DNA from: SHYR01 sp036013055 | GTDB taxonomy: Bacteria > Chloroflexota > Dehalococcoidia > UBA2979 | Direction of reading: 5' to 3' | DNA: 64,000 bases | Assembly (NCBI GenBank): GCA_036013055.1 | Contig: DASCQM010000002.1 | Location: 233,345 to 297,344 of the forward strand | Part shown: positions 26,025 through 35,076 of the stretch, piece after piece | Layout of the letters: each line of letters starts with the position of its first letter | Numbering within the stretch: the stretch's first letter is position 1 | Notes under the pieces: generated by a model | Databases searched by the model: none | What the model was told of the DNA's origin: nothing | What the model saw: only the letters and a program-made list of their open reading frames with translations | Position numbers and translations under genes: made by a program

Positions 26025-26504
26025 CTACCCGCCGAGGGCGGCCTCGATACCGTCGAAGTGGTTGCTGTCGTGTCCCGGCCCGCCGCGCAAGATCATGTCC
26101 GCGACGGCGATCTCGCCCGGCCGGAAGCCCATCGCGATCTCCGTCGCCAACAGCTCGTCCGAGAGTTCCGCGAGCGCCTCGATCGCAGCCGCGTGCCCGT
26201 CGCGAATCTCGTCGAGGATCGCCTCCACGATGCGGTCGCTGCGTACGGCCACCTGGCCGGCGTTGATGTCGTCGATGCTGGTCGGCGGCGCGGGCTGCGA
26301 CTCGCCCTTCGCGGCGGCCTCGGCACGGTCGACGACGCGCTGCACGCCGTTCGCGCGCGCGGCAAGGTGCGAGAGCGCGTCACGCACCCGCCACTCGCTG
26401 TCGGCAATCGGTGTCTCCGGCGCCTCGATGATGCGGTCGCGCAGCGCCTCGACGCGCTCATCGATCGCGGTGATCGCCGCTTCGATCTCGGCCTTGGTGG
26501 TCAT
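26025..26504 (-). CDS. DinB/maleylpyruvate-isomerase-like helical protein
   Basis: A 159-residue helical-bundle protein: ADSEWRVRDALSHLAARANGVQRV is the hallmark helix (read here as WRVRDALSHLAARANGV), and GGPGHDSNHFDGIEAAL carries C-terminal histidines. This fits the DinB-like superfamily, with a possible three-histidine metal site. The start overlaps the stop of the membrane protein gene upstream by four bases (ATGA). Function unknown. Confidence 0.7.
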   Translation of the reverse strand: MTTKAEIEAAITAIDERVEALRDRIIEAPETPIADSEWRVRDALSHLAARANGVQRVVDRAEAAAKGESQPAPPTSIDDINAGQVAVRSDRIVEAILDEIRDGHAAAIEALAELSDELLATEIAMGFRPGEIAVADMILRGGPGHDSNHFDGIEAALGG

Positions 26505-27004
26505 CCGTTGCTCCGCTCGTTGATCAATTCCTCTATCTCATGTTCGCCCAACGGACCGTCGCTGTGCCGCACCATCACACCGCCCATCACGAGCAGCCCG
26601 CTGACGATCAGCCGCGGGGCCTGAGGGTCCTCGCTGGGTTCCGTGCGGTCAGCGGCTCCCCCCGAAATCGCCCTCGCGGCCACCTCGATCTCCCACCCCT
26701 GCGGCACGGCGATGTTCACGCCACCACGGAAGACTCGAACGACGACGGTCATCGGCGATGCCCCCGGCGTCGCCTCGCGCAGGTCGAGCGAGGCGCCACC
26801 ATACACCGTGGTCACCTCAGCCGACGTGAACGCGGCAGCCTCGCTGCGAAAGACCTCGCCACCGAGCGCGGCCGTCAGCCGCACATGATCGCTGGTGACA
26901 TCGGTAGTCGAACGCGCGCGCAGCTTGACCACGGCCGCCAGCCCGACGAGCAGCAGCTCGACCAGGCCGTAGGTAAGCGCGAGCTTGCGTACGAGTCGCT
27001 TCAT
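26501..27004 (-). CDS. LiaF-like membrane-anchored protein
   Basis: A 167-residue protein with an N-terminal membrane segment (LTYGLVELLLVGLAAVVKL) and a C-terminal beta-rich region RVFRGGVNIAVPQGWEIEV resembling the LiaF/DUF2154 C-terminal domain. Members of that family modulate cell-envelope stress signalling. ATG 27004 was chosen for its GGAG site; an ATG 12 bases earlier is possible. It is co-transcribed with the DinB-like gene. Confidence 0.65.
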   Translation of the reverse strand: MKRLVRKLALTYGLVELLLVGLAAVVKLRARSTTDVTSDHVRLTAALGGEVFRSEAAAFTSAEVTTVYGGASLDLREATPGASPMTVVVRVFRGGVNIAVPQGWEIEVAARAISGGAADRTEPSEDPQAPRLIVSGLLVMGGVMVRHSDGPLGEHEIEELINERSNG

Positions 27005-27096
27005 GGTTTGCTCCATCCCATCGACGCCAGCGGCGTCCCGCCAGATCGCCACCGCATGCAGCGTCGCCGAACTTCGGATGTCGGCCCTCCGCTTCG

Positions 27097-28020
27097 CTAT
27101 CGAACCTCGAAGACCAGCTTGCCGCGCAGATGGCGGCCTTCGCTCACACGGTGAGCTGCCTCGGCATCTGCCAGCGAGTAGCGCGTGATTTCGGGGGCGT
27201 GGATCGCCCCTGCCTGGAACAGCTCGATGATGCGGTCGAGATGGGGACGATCGCGGTCGACCTTCGGACGGAGCGACGTGACATCGCTACGAGGTGATTC
27301 GAGTCCGGTCGCCCCCGAAGCGATGAAGGCGATTCGCCCGCCCGGCCTGATCACCTCGAACGAGCGCTCGGCCACTTCACCGCCGACGGTGTCGAACACC
27401 GCGTCGCAGTTGGAGACGACCTGCGTAAAGTCCTGTTCGCGATAGTCGATCACTTCGTCGGCCCCGAGCTGACGGAGGTAGTCGTGGTTGGCGGCGCTCG
27501 CCGTTGCGATCACCCGTGCCCCGAAGTGCTTCGCCAACTCGACCGCGACGCCCGCGACGCCTCCCGCGCCGCCCTGGATCAGGATCGTTTCGCCCGATTC
27601 AACGTGCAGCGTGTCTTCGATTGCGATCAGCGCGGTCAGTCCGGCCAGCCCCAGCGCGGCGGCGTCCATGTGCGAGACGTCGGACGGTTTCTTCGCCGCG
27701 ATCGACGCCTTGATCGCGATCTTCTCCGCGTAGGCGCCCTCCTGACCGGCATCGCACACGGCGAAGACCTCGTCGCCGATCTTCAGGTCGTCCACGCCTT
27801 CACCAACGGCACTCACGAACCCCGAGAAGTCCCGTCCGAGGATGTACGGAAAGTCGGATTTCGGGTTCGCTCCCCCGGCGCGGACCTTCCAGTCTGCGCC
27901 GTTGACGCTGGCGGCGTGGATGTCGACGACAACGTCGCCCGCGCCCGCTATCGGGTCCGGAACATCACCGTACTTGAGCACTTCAGGGCCCCCGTGCTCT
28001 TCGATGTATGCCGCTTTCAT
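27097..28020 (-). CDS. NADPH:quinone oxidoreductase-like zinc-free MDR enzyme
   Basis: A 307-residue medium-chain dehydrogenase/reductase. It has MKAAYIEEHGGPEVLKYGD, DFSGFVSAVGEGV and the Rossmann motif IQGGAGGVAGVAVELAKHFGA; the zinc ligands of alcohol dehydrogenases are absent. This is the quinone reductase / enoyl reductase branch. ATG follows AGGCGGGACG. It is divergent from the amidohydrolase gene across a 148-base gap. Confidence 0.88.
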   Translation of the reverse strand: MKAAYIEEHGGPEVLKYGDVPDPIAGAGDVVVDIHAASVNGADWKVRAGGANPKSDFPYILGRDFSGFVSAVGEGVDDLKIGDEVFAVCDAGQEGAYAEKIAIKASIAAKKPSDVSHMDAAALGLAGLTALIAIEDTLHVESGETILIQGGAGGVAGVAVELAKHFGARVIATASAANHDYLRQLGADEVIDYREQDFTQVVSNCDAVFDTVGGEVAERSFEVIRPGGRIAFIASGATGLESPRSDVTSLRPKVDRDRPHLDRIIELFQAGAIHAPEITRYSLADAEAAHRVSEGRHLRGKLVFEVR

Positions 28021-28168
28021 CGTCCCGCCTTCGAGCTGCTTCCGCATTTCGGAGCGAGCTTACACGCGAACACATCAGTGAGAGGCACGCACCCCACGCA
28101 GGACGTGGCTGTTCAAGCGCAGTACTGCGGCATAGGATTCCAGTCGATCCGACGGAAGGCGGCAGGCG

Positions 28169-29002
28169 ATGGCGACGATCGACTCTCAGGTTCATGCCTA
28201 CGAACGCGACCATCCGGACCGCCCGTGGACCGCGGTGCTCCGTGGCCCGCCCGAGGCGACCGGCGACCAGATGGTCGCCGCGATGGATGACGTCGGAGTG
28301 GACGGCGCTCTCCTCGTCTCGCCGTTCACGATGTACCAGTACGACGCGAGCTACGCGCTCGACGTCTACGCGAAGCACCCCACACGGTTCCGTCTGATCA
28401 AGCCGGTCGACCCGTCAGACCCCGGCGTCGCTGACACGATCGCCGACTGGGCCGCGACTGCGGGTACCGTCGCCATTCGCATCATGCTGAACCGCACCGC
28501 GACTGAAGACCCGGCCGATCCCGGCCTCAATCACGTGCTCGCCAGCGCAGCGCGGCATTCGCTGCCGGTCAACCTGCTGAGCTGGGGTCGGCTGGATCAG
28601 GCGAGGCAGCTGGCCGCAGCCAACCCCGATACGTCAGTGGTGATCGATCACCTTGGGCTGCAACAACCGTTTGAACCCCCCGCTCCCGAAAACCCCTTCG
28701 GTGACCTGCCGAGCGTCCTTGCCTTCGCGGAGTTGCCCAACGTCACGATCAAGATCAGCGGTGCCTGCACGCTCTCGCACGAGCCGTTTCCGTTCAACGA
28801 CATCTGGGATCCGCTGGAGCGCATCTTCGAGGCGTTCGGCATGGACCGCTGCATGTGGGGTACGGACTGGACCCGCGCGGTCGACCTGCTCACCTACACG
28901 GAGGGCGTCGAGGCGTTCCGCGTTACTGACCGGCTGTCTGACAGCGAACGGGCAGCGCTGATGGGGGAGACCCTGCAGACCGTCTACAACTGGCAGGACT
29001 GA
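28169..29002 (+). CDS. Amidohydrolase-family (TIM-barrel) hydrolase
   Basis: A 277-residue protein of the amidohydrolase_2 type. It begins IDSQVHAYERDHP and has DHLGLQQP and a terminal MWGTDWTRAV, where the Asp of GTDW is the catalytic acid. The first metal motif is QVHAY rather than the common DxHxH, so metal loading may differ. Related enzymes hydrolyse lactones or decarboxylate aromatic acids. Start ATG follows GGAAGGCGGC. A VOC protein lies downstream on the same strand. Confidence 0.8.
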   Translation: MATIDSQVHAYERDHPDRPWTAVLRGPPEATGDQMVAAMDDVGVDGALLVSPFTMYQYDASYALDVYAKHPTRFRLIKPVDPSDPGVADTIADWAATAGTVAIRIMLNRTATEDPADPGLNHVLASAARHSLPVNLLSWGRLDQARQLAAANPDTSVVIDHLGLQQPFEPPAPENPFGDLPSVLAFAELPNVTIKISGACTLSHEPFPFNDIWDPLERIFEAFGMDRCMWGTDWTRAVDLLTYTEGVEAFRVTDRLSDSERAALMGETLQTVYNWQD

Positions 29003-29085
29003 CCGCCACGTTAGGACAGCGTGCAGCGCCGCCGGCTCCGATCGTCGATACTCGCCCCTGATCACGGCTGAGAGAGGGACTCGCA

Positions 29086-29472
29086 ATGGCAATTGAATCG
29101 ACTGGACTCGTCCACATGACGCTGCGCGTGACGGACGTAGCGCGATCGACCGAGTTCTATGCGAACGCCCTCGGCTTCGACGTCCAGCGCGAACGGCCCG
29201 GCTTTGCGCTGATGAACGCATACGGCACGCCGATCGTCCTCGTGGACGCGGAGACTCCCGAGGGCGACTCGTTCAATCCCTTCAGAGTGGGGCTCGACCA
29301 CTTCGCTCTTGGCGTCGAGAACGACGCGCTCGAAGGGCTGGTCGCCATGCTCGACGAGGCGGGAGCGCGCAACAACGGCATCCAGGTCTTCAAGGGTTCC
29401 GGCGCTCTGTACATCTCGGTCTACGACCCGGATGGCATTGCCTGGGAGTTCTTCGGCAAGCCCCCGGATTAG
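29086..29472 (+). CDS. VOC-superfamily (glyoxalase/dioxygenase-like) protein
   Basis: A 128-residue protein with two beta-alpha-beta-beta-beta units: GLVHMTLRVTDVARSTEFY and VGLDHFALGVENDALEGL, ending YDPDGIAWEFFG. Metal ligand candidates are the histidines of VHM and LDHF and the glutamate of WEF. Members are lyases, dioxygenases or resistance proteins. Substrate unknown. Start ATG follows GAGAGGGA. It may be co-transcribed with the amidohydrolase. Confidence 0.8.
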   Translation: MAIESTGLVHMTLRVTDVARSTEFYANALGFDVQRERPGFALMNAYGTPIVLVDAETPEGDSFNPFRVGLDHFALGVENDALEGLVAMLDEAGARNNGIQVFKGSGALYISVYDPDGIAWEFFGKPPD

Positions 29473-29478
29473 CCGCGT

Positions 29479-30795
29479 CTAGCCCGTCACCTGATACAGC
29501 GCGACGGGCTCGTCGAAGCCCTTCATCGTCGCGTCACCCGCCGACGTGAACGCGAACTGCTTGCCTGCGCAGAGGTCCATCACGACGCGCGAGACGAGTA
29601 CCTGGCCCGGCTCCGCGCGGTCGGTGATGCGTGCGGCGAGCTGGACCGCCGTGCCGAAGAGGTCGTCGTCCTCGGCGATTGGCTCTCCGGCGTTGATGCC
29701 GATGCGTACCCGCACCTCGCCGCCCTCGAGCTCGCGCTGAATCGCGAGCGAGGCTTCGACGGCTGAGACCGCCGACGGGAAGCTGGCCATGATGCCGTCG
29801 CCGGTGTGCTTCACCTCTCGGCCGTCGTTGGCTTCGAGCGCGCCTCGGACGGCCGTGTTGTGCCCTCGCAGCACCTCCTGCGCCGCCTCGTCGCCGATGC
29901 GCTGTGTGAGCGCGGTCGAGCTTTCGAGGTCGGTGAAGAGAATCGTCTGGAAGGCGCCCGAATCAGCGGAAGTTGGTGCAGCATCCACCGCGTCACGGAG
30001 GAGAAACTCCTCCATCAGCTCAGCGGTACCGTCGGCGAGTCCGAGCTCAGGTGATTCCCATTTCACCGGAAGCGCGCGCCGTTCACCATGTTTCGCAGCT
30101 CGCGCGAGTTCGTCGTTTTCCTTCGAGGGGCCAAGCACCCAAAGAGAGCTCCGGACGACGAGCAGCGGAACAGAGAGATTCCCTAGGTCTGATTGGGCTG
30201 AGGTCGTCCGCTCCGAGACGGATCCAATGGCCAACGTCCCTTGCTCGAGCTGGCTGATTAGGTCCGACGCTTGCCGTACCCGCTGTACCGCAGAGCGCGA
30301 CTCCTCACTTTGCCAGCCACTCCACAGCAAGATCGTATCCGAGTACAGCTCCTCATCCACTTCACGAACTGCCTGAAGCGCCTGAAGCACGTGAGGCGTT
30401 TCGCGTCCCGCGGGGTTCCACAGAACGGCGCGCTCGATCCGGTCTTCAAGTCCATGCAGCGCAACAAGCGCAAACGGAGTAGAAGGTGACCCCTCAGCGG
30501 ATAGGAACACCTGCTCGACCCCGACGCTCTCCAGCACAGCTCTAGCGTCCGCGGCCGGATCCGTCCAAGGATCGACGCCCCGCTCCGACATCCCCGTGCC
30601 TCGGAAGTCGAATCTGATCACCGTGAACGATTCACCCAGGCGCTCGAACCACTCGCGCGTCTCGCGGACGTCCCACGCGGCATCGAGATGGCTGTAGACG
30701 CGGCAGCAGAGCAGCGGCGGTCCTTCCCCGTGCATGGAGTAGGCGATGCTCACGCCGTCCTCGGTGCGCGTGTACTGGACTGGTGGCGCGTCCAT
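29479..30795 (-). CDS. Class III adenylate/guanylate cyclase with a degenerate alpha/beta-hydrolase sensor domain
   Basis: A 438-residue fusion. Residues 1-260 are an alpha/beta-hydrolase fold; at the nucleophile elbow, where relatives have SEGGP, it reads AEGSP, so the serine is Ala100 and hydrolysis is unlikely. Residues 270-438 form a class III cyclase domain with metal aspartates in FTDLESST and HTGDGIMA and the transition-state region LFGTAVQLAARI. It should make cAMP or cGMP under control of a ligand bound by the hydrolase domain. Start ATG 30795 has GAGGAC; an earlier ATG at 30810 lacks a site. Confidence 0.88.
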   Translation of the reverse strand: MDAPPVQYTRTEDGVSIAYSMHGEGPPLLCCRVYSHLDAAWDVRETREWFERLGESFTVIRFDFRGTGMSERGVDPWTDPAADARAVLESVGVEQVFLSAEGSPSTPFALVALHGLEDRIERAVLWNPAGRETPHVLQALQAVREVDEELYSDTILLWSGWQSEESRSAVQRVRQASDLISQLEQGTLAIGSVSERTTSAQSDLGNLSVPLLVVRSSLWVLGPSKENDELARAAKHGERRALPVKWESPELGLADGTAELMEEFLLRDAVDAAPTSADSGAFQTILFTDLESSTALTQRIGDEAAQEVLRGHNTAVRGALEANDGREVKHTGDGIMASFPSAVSAVEASLAIQRELEGGEVRVRIGINAGEPIAEDDDLFGTAVQLAARITDRAEPGQVLVSRVVMDLCAGKQFAFTSAGDATMKGFDEPVALYQVTG

Positions 30796-30943
30796 CGCTG
30801 GCGTCCTCATGCATGAGCCGGTCGGTCGCTCGCATTATGCACTGACCGCCGTCAGGCGCAGCGGCACCGGCTGCCGCCAGCCGCTATCGACGGTGACGCC
30901 TGAGGCTGGCAAGCGGCGCGGCGGCGATGTAGCGTCGCGGGCC

Positions 30944-32128
30944 ATGGCGTCGGCTGATCTCTCGCTCGCACAGGCTCGTCGCATCGCGCTCGCCGCGCAG
31001 GGCTTCGCCGAGCCGCGCCCGACGGGTCGCGTCGACGTGCGCCACCTGCGACGCGTGCTCGACCGCACCGGGATGCTGCAGATCGACTCCGTCAACGTGC
31101 TGGTGCGCGCGCACTACATGCCGCTCTTCTCGCGGCTCGGCCCCTACCGCATGGAACTGCTCGATGAGATGGCGTACCGCCGCGGTGAGCTCTTCGAGTA
31201 CTGGGGCCACGCCGCCTCGTTCATCCCGACCAGCCGCTACCCGCTCTTTCGCCACCGCATGGAGGAGCGCGGCCGTCGCAAGCGCGTCAGTGAACTCGAG
31301 GTGCGCGAGCCGGGCTACATCGCGGCCGTGCTCGACGAGGTGCGTGAGCACGGCCCGCTGAACGTCGCGACGCTCGATGACCCCGGCGAGCGCACCGGGC
31401 CGTGGTGGGGCTACGGCAAGGGCAAGATCGCGCTCGAGTGGCATTTCGGCCGCGGTGCCGTCGCCGTCAGCGACCGCAAGAACTTCGCCCGCATCTACGA
31501 CGTGCCGGAGCGCGTCTTCCCCGCCGAGGTGCTCGACGCGCCGGTGCCGACGTCGGAGGAGGCGCAGCGCGAGCTGCTACTGCTGGCCGCGCGCCACCAC
31601 GGCATCGGCACGCAGCAGGACCTCGGCCACTACTACATGGTGAAGCGCGCCGGGCCGCTGCTGCGCGACCTCGTCGACAGCGGCGAGCTGCGCGAGGTGA
31701 GCGTCGAGGGCTGGAAGCAGCCGGCGTACCTGCACCCCGATGCGAAGCTGCCGAGGCGGACCGAGGCGCGGGCGCTGCTGACGCCGTTCGACCCGCTGAT
31801 CTGGACGCGCGAGCGGGTGCAGCGGCTCTTCGGCTTTCACTACCGCATCGAGATCTACGTCCCCGAGCCTGAGCGCGAGTACGGCTACTACGTGCTGCCG
31901 TTCCTGCTCGGCGATGAGCTGGTGGGGCGGGTCGACCTGAAGGCGGATCGGGCCGCGGGCACGCTGCGTGTGCAGTCGGCGTTCATCGAGGATGGCCGCG
32001 ACCCGCACCGTGTCGCGCCGGAGTTGGCGGCGGAGCTGCAGACGATGGCTGGCTGGCTCGACCTCGATGGCGTCACTGTCGGCCGTCGCGGCAACCTCTC
32101 GACGGTGCTGCGGGCGGCTCTGGCCTAG
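30944..32128 (+). CDS. YcaQ/AlkZ-type crosslink-repair DNA glycosylase
   Basis: A 394-residue HTH_42-family protein. It has tandem winged helices, the catalytic-type motif QID (Gln46-Asp48 in MLQIDSVNVLVRAHY) and the conserved block LLTPFDPLIWTRERV, then YGYYVLPFLLGDELVGRVD. E. coli YcaQ (AlkX) with the same Q-x-D motif unhooks DNA interstrand crosslinks by cutting the N-glycosidic bond. Usual length. The ATG lies behind a weak GCGGGCC. It is transcribed divergently from the cyclase gene. Confidence 0.88.
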   Translation: MASADLSLAQARRIALAAQGFAEPRPTGRVDVRHLRRVLDRTGMLQIDSVNVLVRAHYMPLFSRLGPYRMELLDEMAYRRGELFEYWGHAASFIPTSRYPLFRHRMEERGRRKRVSELEVREPGYIAAVLDEVREHGPLNVATLDDPGERTGPWWGYGKGKIALEWHFGRGAVAVSDRKNFARIYDVPERVFPAEVLDAPVPTSEEAQRELLLLAARHHGIGTQQDLGHYYMVKRAGPLLRDLVDSGELREVSVEGWKQPAYLHPDAKLPRRTEARALLTPFDPLIWTRERVQRLFGFHYRIEIYVPEPEREYGYYVLPFLLGDELVGRVDLKADRAAGTLRVQSAFIEDGRDPHRVAPELAAELQTMAGWLDLDGVTVGRRGNLSTVLRAALA

Positions 32129-32742
32129 CGCAGTTCGACGACACCACCTGCGGTGCGCAGCCGCGCGATCAGTCGCGGCTCCGGCCCCGCATCGACGTCG
32201 AGTGCGACATCGAGCGCCGCGAGCAGCGGGCGTATTGCGTCGGGCGTCGGATGCTCCGCGCGCAGCGAGTCGAGCGTCACGCCGCCGGGCGCGGTCAGCG
32301 CAGGATGCGGGCTCCCACCCCAGTCGATCAGGAACGGCACCAGCCAACCGCCCTCGGACTGACCCGACGGCGTGAGATGCCACGCGAGCGTCACGCCGTC
32401 CGGCCGCTCGCGACTCATCGCGAGCGCCGGGCCGGGGTCGTAGCCCGCGACCCTCGCACGCTCGATGCGCGCGTCGATGTCGGGCGCCTTCGCGGCCCAC
32501 GTGCGCAGCTGCGGCACCGTGAGGTCGTCGAGTCCGAACCCGCGCGGCTGCGCCACTTCGGGCTGCTCCGGGTCGGGCCCGATGATCTCGAGGTAGTGAT
32601 CGGCACCGAGCGAGATCAGCGCGTTGTACGTTCCGCGCCCCGGATGGCGTCCGCCGAGCACCGCGCGCACGCCGAGACGCGCTTCGAGGTCGTCGACAGC
32701 GGCATCGAGGTCGGGCGTGGCGTAGACGAGGTGATCGAGCAT
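32125..32742 (-). CDS. Glyoxalase-like (VOC) domain protein
   Basis: A 205-residue protein beginning MLDHLVYATPDLDAAVDDLE, with GGRHPGRGTYNALISLGADHYLEIIGPD (quoted as GRHPGRGTYNALISLG and HYLEIIGPD). This is the Glyoxalase_3 / VOC-like group, common as a single copy in environmental bacteria. The histidine and glutamate could bind metal. The gene tail overlaps the glycosylase tail by four bases (convergent). Function unknown. Confidence 0.8.
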   Translation of the reverse strand: MLDHLVYATPDLDAAVDDLEARLGVRAVLGGRHPGRGTYNALISLGADHYLEIIGPDPEQPEVAQPRGFGLDDLTVPQLRTWAAKAPDIDARIERARVAGYDPGPALAMSRERPDGVTLAWHLTPSGQSEGGWLVPFLIDWGGSPHPALTAPGGVTLDSLRAEHPTPDAIRPLLAALDVALDVDAGPEPRLIARLRTAGGVVELR

Positions 32743-32774
32743 CGCGGAGTGCCCTCCCGAGAACGTGCGGTGTG

Positions 32775-33479
32775 CTACTTCTTCTTCGGGTTCGTCAGTT
32801 CCACGTCGTCGCGGCAGAGCGGGCAGTCGGCGGGTTCCCAGCTATCGATGTTCAATTCGGTCGCCGCGAAGAAGGGGACGCCGAAGTCGGCCTGGCCACC
32901 GGTGCGATCGACCATCACCGCGACGCCGACCACCTCGCCGCCGGCCTCGCGCACGGCGTCGAGCGTCTGCACCACGGAGCCGCCGGTAGTGAGAATGTCA
33001 TCGACGACCAGCACCCGCTCGCCGGGCTCAAGCGTGAAATCGCGCTGAATCGAGAGCCCGCCCGCGTCGTTCTTCTCCGCGATCACGCCGCGCAGGTCGA
33101 GCTGGCGCGCCACCTCGTAGGAGAGGATCACGCCGCCAGTGGTCGGGCCGACGACGGTGACCGGCTGGTGTTCGCGCATCGCGTCGGCCATGCGGCGGCA
33201 GACGACTTCCGTCTTCTCCGGCCACTGCAGCAGGTTGAACTTCTCCATGTAGCGATCGGAGTGACGCCCGGACGTGAGCAGGAAGTGACCGGAGAGGTAC
33301 GCCCCGGCGTCCTCGAATGTCTTGAGGATTTCAGCGTCTACGGCGATGAGAGTGCTCCCGATAGCTGCGGCGAACCCACCGGTTCGCCCTCCTGGTGGCT
33401 GACACGACCAACGCGGGTGAGCGGCCAGTACAGCAACTCGGCGCGCCCGATCACCTCGCTGCGTTCCAGCATGCCCCAC
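32775..33479 (-). CDS. pyrE: Orotate phosphoribosyltransferase
   Basis: A type I phosphoribosyltransferase: TFEDAGAYLSGHFLLTSGRH, the PRPP loop VLVVDDILTTGGS and a CPLC zinc-like pair near the C-terminus. It makes OMP from orotate and PRPP. Homology begins near VDAEILKTF (about 33340), inside the lepB tail. The only standard start is GTG 33479, which adds about 45 unrelated residues. An ATC at 33347 lies seven bases after GGGAG and would give the expected length (about 190 residues). It is in an operon after lepB. Confidence 0.88.
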   Translation of the reverse strand: MGHAGTQRGDRARRVAVLAAHPRWSCQPPGGRTGGFAAAIGSTLIAVDAEILKTFEDAGAYLSGHFLLTSGRHSDRYMEKFNLLQWPEKTEVVCRRMADAMREHQPVTVVGPTTGGVILSYEVARQLDLRGVIAEKNDAGGLSIQRDFTLEPGERVLVVDDILTTGGSVVQTLDAVREAGGEVVGVAVMVDRTGGQADFGVPFFAATELNIDSWEPADCPLCRDDVELTNPKKK

Positions 33480-34102
33480 GAGTGCGAGTCGAACGAGTTG
33501 TTGCGGTTGTCGCCGAGCACGAACAGCTTGTCATCGGGCACTAACTGCGGGCCGAAGCTGTAGGTCGGCGCGGCCGCGATGAACGGCTCATAGACGGCGA
33601 CGCCATCGACGTAGACGATCCCATCGCGCACCTCGACCGTCTCGCCGGGAATCGCGACGACACGCTTGATGAAGTCTCGATCACCCCGCCCCGGCGCGTG
33701 GAAGACGATCACGTCTCCCTGCTGGGGATCGCCGAACGGCCGCCACGTTTCGTTGTCGGTTCCCGGCAGCCACGCGAGGTTGAATGAGCGATAGGCGAGC
33801 TTGTTCACGATCAAGAAGTCGCTGTGCGAGAACGTCGGATCCATCGAGCGGCCATCGACGACGAAGTTTTGCGCCACGGTGCGCACGCCGAGGAACATGA
33901 TCAGCGCGAGCGCGATCACCTCAAGCGTCTCGGCGGCCGCGCTGAGGCTAATCGGGGACGCGAAGCCCCGCGACTGCGGCAGCGGCGGCGGATAGAACCA
34001 CGGATCGAGTTCGCTCAGGCCGTCGTGACTCGCGGCAGCGACAGGCGCTGCCGGCGGGAGATCGAACGGGGACGCGGTGCCGACGGAAGCTGATTCCAGC
34101 AT
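33338..34102 (-). CDS. lepB: Signal peptidase I
   Basis: A 254-residue type I leader peptidase with one N-terminal membrane segment (LEVIALALIMFLGVRTV). The catalytic serine is in DGRSMDPTF, the lysine in RDFIKRVVAIPGETVEV, and box E is GDNRNNSFDSHSWG. It cuts signal peptides on the outer face of the membrane. The chosen ATG is 34102; the first 70 residues are cytoplasmic and proline-rich. The gene overlaps the start of pyrE. Confidence 0.93.
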   Translation of the reverse strand: MLESASVGTASPFDLPPAAPVAAASHDGLSELDPWFYPPPLPQSRGFASPISLSAAAETLEVIALALIMFLGVRTVAQNFVVDGRSMDPTFSHSDFLIVNKLAYRSFNLAWLPGTDNETWRPFGDPQQGDVIVFHAPGRGDRDFIKRVVAIPGETVEVRDGIVYVDGVAVYEPFIAAAPTYSFGPQLVPDDKLFVLGDNRNNSFDSHSWGMLERSEVIGRAELLYWPLTRVGRVSHQEGEPVGSPQLSGALSSP

Positions 34103-34163
34103 TGCACCAAGTATAGCAACGGGCCCCGTTAGCCCCACGCCCGTAGCCGAGCCGCGCGGTCCG

Positions 34164-34994
34164 CTATGCGCGCTGCGCCGCGCCGAGGTGGTCGATGCGG
34201 CTGACGGCGACCTCGGCGACCGCCGCACGCGCCCGTTGCAGCGCCGGCCGAGGGTCGTTGCCGCTGGTCTCCGTGAGCGCGCGCGCGAAGGCGGCATGCA
34301 GCTCACTGCTCACATTCACCTTGCGGATGCCCGCGCTGACGGCGTCGCGGAGCTGCGCCAGCCGCACGCCCGAGCCGCCGTGCAGCACGAGCGGCAGCGC
34401 CAGCGTCGCCGCGCGCAGCTCGCGCACGAGGTCTAGCCGCACCTCGCCGGCCAGCCCGTGCGCGGTGCCGACGGAGACGGCAAGCGCGTCGACCTGCGTC
34501 TGATCGATGAAGCGTTGCGCGGCCTCCGGCTCGGTCAGCACCGACTCGGAGGTGATCACGCCCGGCTCGCGCCCGCCGACGTGCCCCAGCTCCGCCTCCA
34601 GCGCCAGACCGGCCGCAGCAGCGACCGCGTACGCCTCGCGAGTCTCGAGGACGTTGCGCTCCAGGGGGTAGGTCGAGCCGTCGTACATCAGCGACGTGAA
34701 GCCCTCCCTCACGGCCGCCCGCAGCAGTTCGACGCTTGCGCCGTGGTCGAGGTGCACCGCCACCGGCACGCTCGCCTGCGTGGCGATCGCGCGCCCTGCC
34801 GCGGCGGCAACCGCCAACCCACCAAAGTGCTCGATGTTCGACGCGTTGAACTGCAGCAGCAGCGGGGCCCGGCGCGCCTCGGCGGCATCGATCACGCCGA
34901 GCGCGAGTTCGATGTTCGAGACGTTGAAGCCGGGCACAGCGAAGCCACCGCGCTCCGCGGCGTTCAGTAATTCGATCCCCGGTACCAGCGGCAC
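34164..34994 (-). CDS. Class II fructose-bisphosphate/tagatose-bisphosphate aldolase family
   Basis: A 276-residue zinc aldolase starting at GTG six bases after GGAGGT. It has GFAVPGFNVSN, the metal site VHLDHGAS, AELGHVGG and VLHGGSGV. The family cleaves or forms ketose bisphosphates from DHAP and an aldehyde; tagatose-bisphosphate (GatY/AgaY) and fructose-bisphosphate (Fba) types are hard to separate here. It ends 61 bases before the lepB start, so it could share its transcript. Confidence 0.9.
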   Translation of the reverse strand: MPLVPGIELLNAAERGGFAVPGFNVSNIELALGVIDAAEARRAPLLLQFNASNIEHFGGLAVAAAAGRAIATQASVPVAVHLDHGASVELLRAAVREGFTSLMYDGSTYPLERNVLETREAYAVAAAAGLALEAELGHVGGREPGVITSESVLTEPEAAQRFIDQTQVDALAVSVGTAHGLAGEVRLDLVRELRAATLALPLVLHGGSGVRLAQLRDAVSAGIRKVNVSSELHAAFARALTETSGNDPRPALQRARAAVAEVAVSRIDHLGAAQRA

Positions 34995-35076
34995 TGGCCA
35001 CCTCCGGTGCGCGTCGGACGAGCGCGCGACTTCCCCGAGGGGCATGCTAGAGGAAGCCCCACCGAGGAGGACAGAC

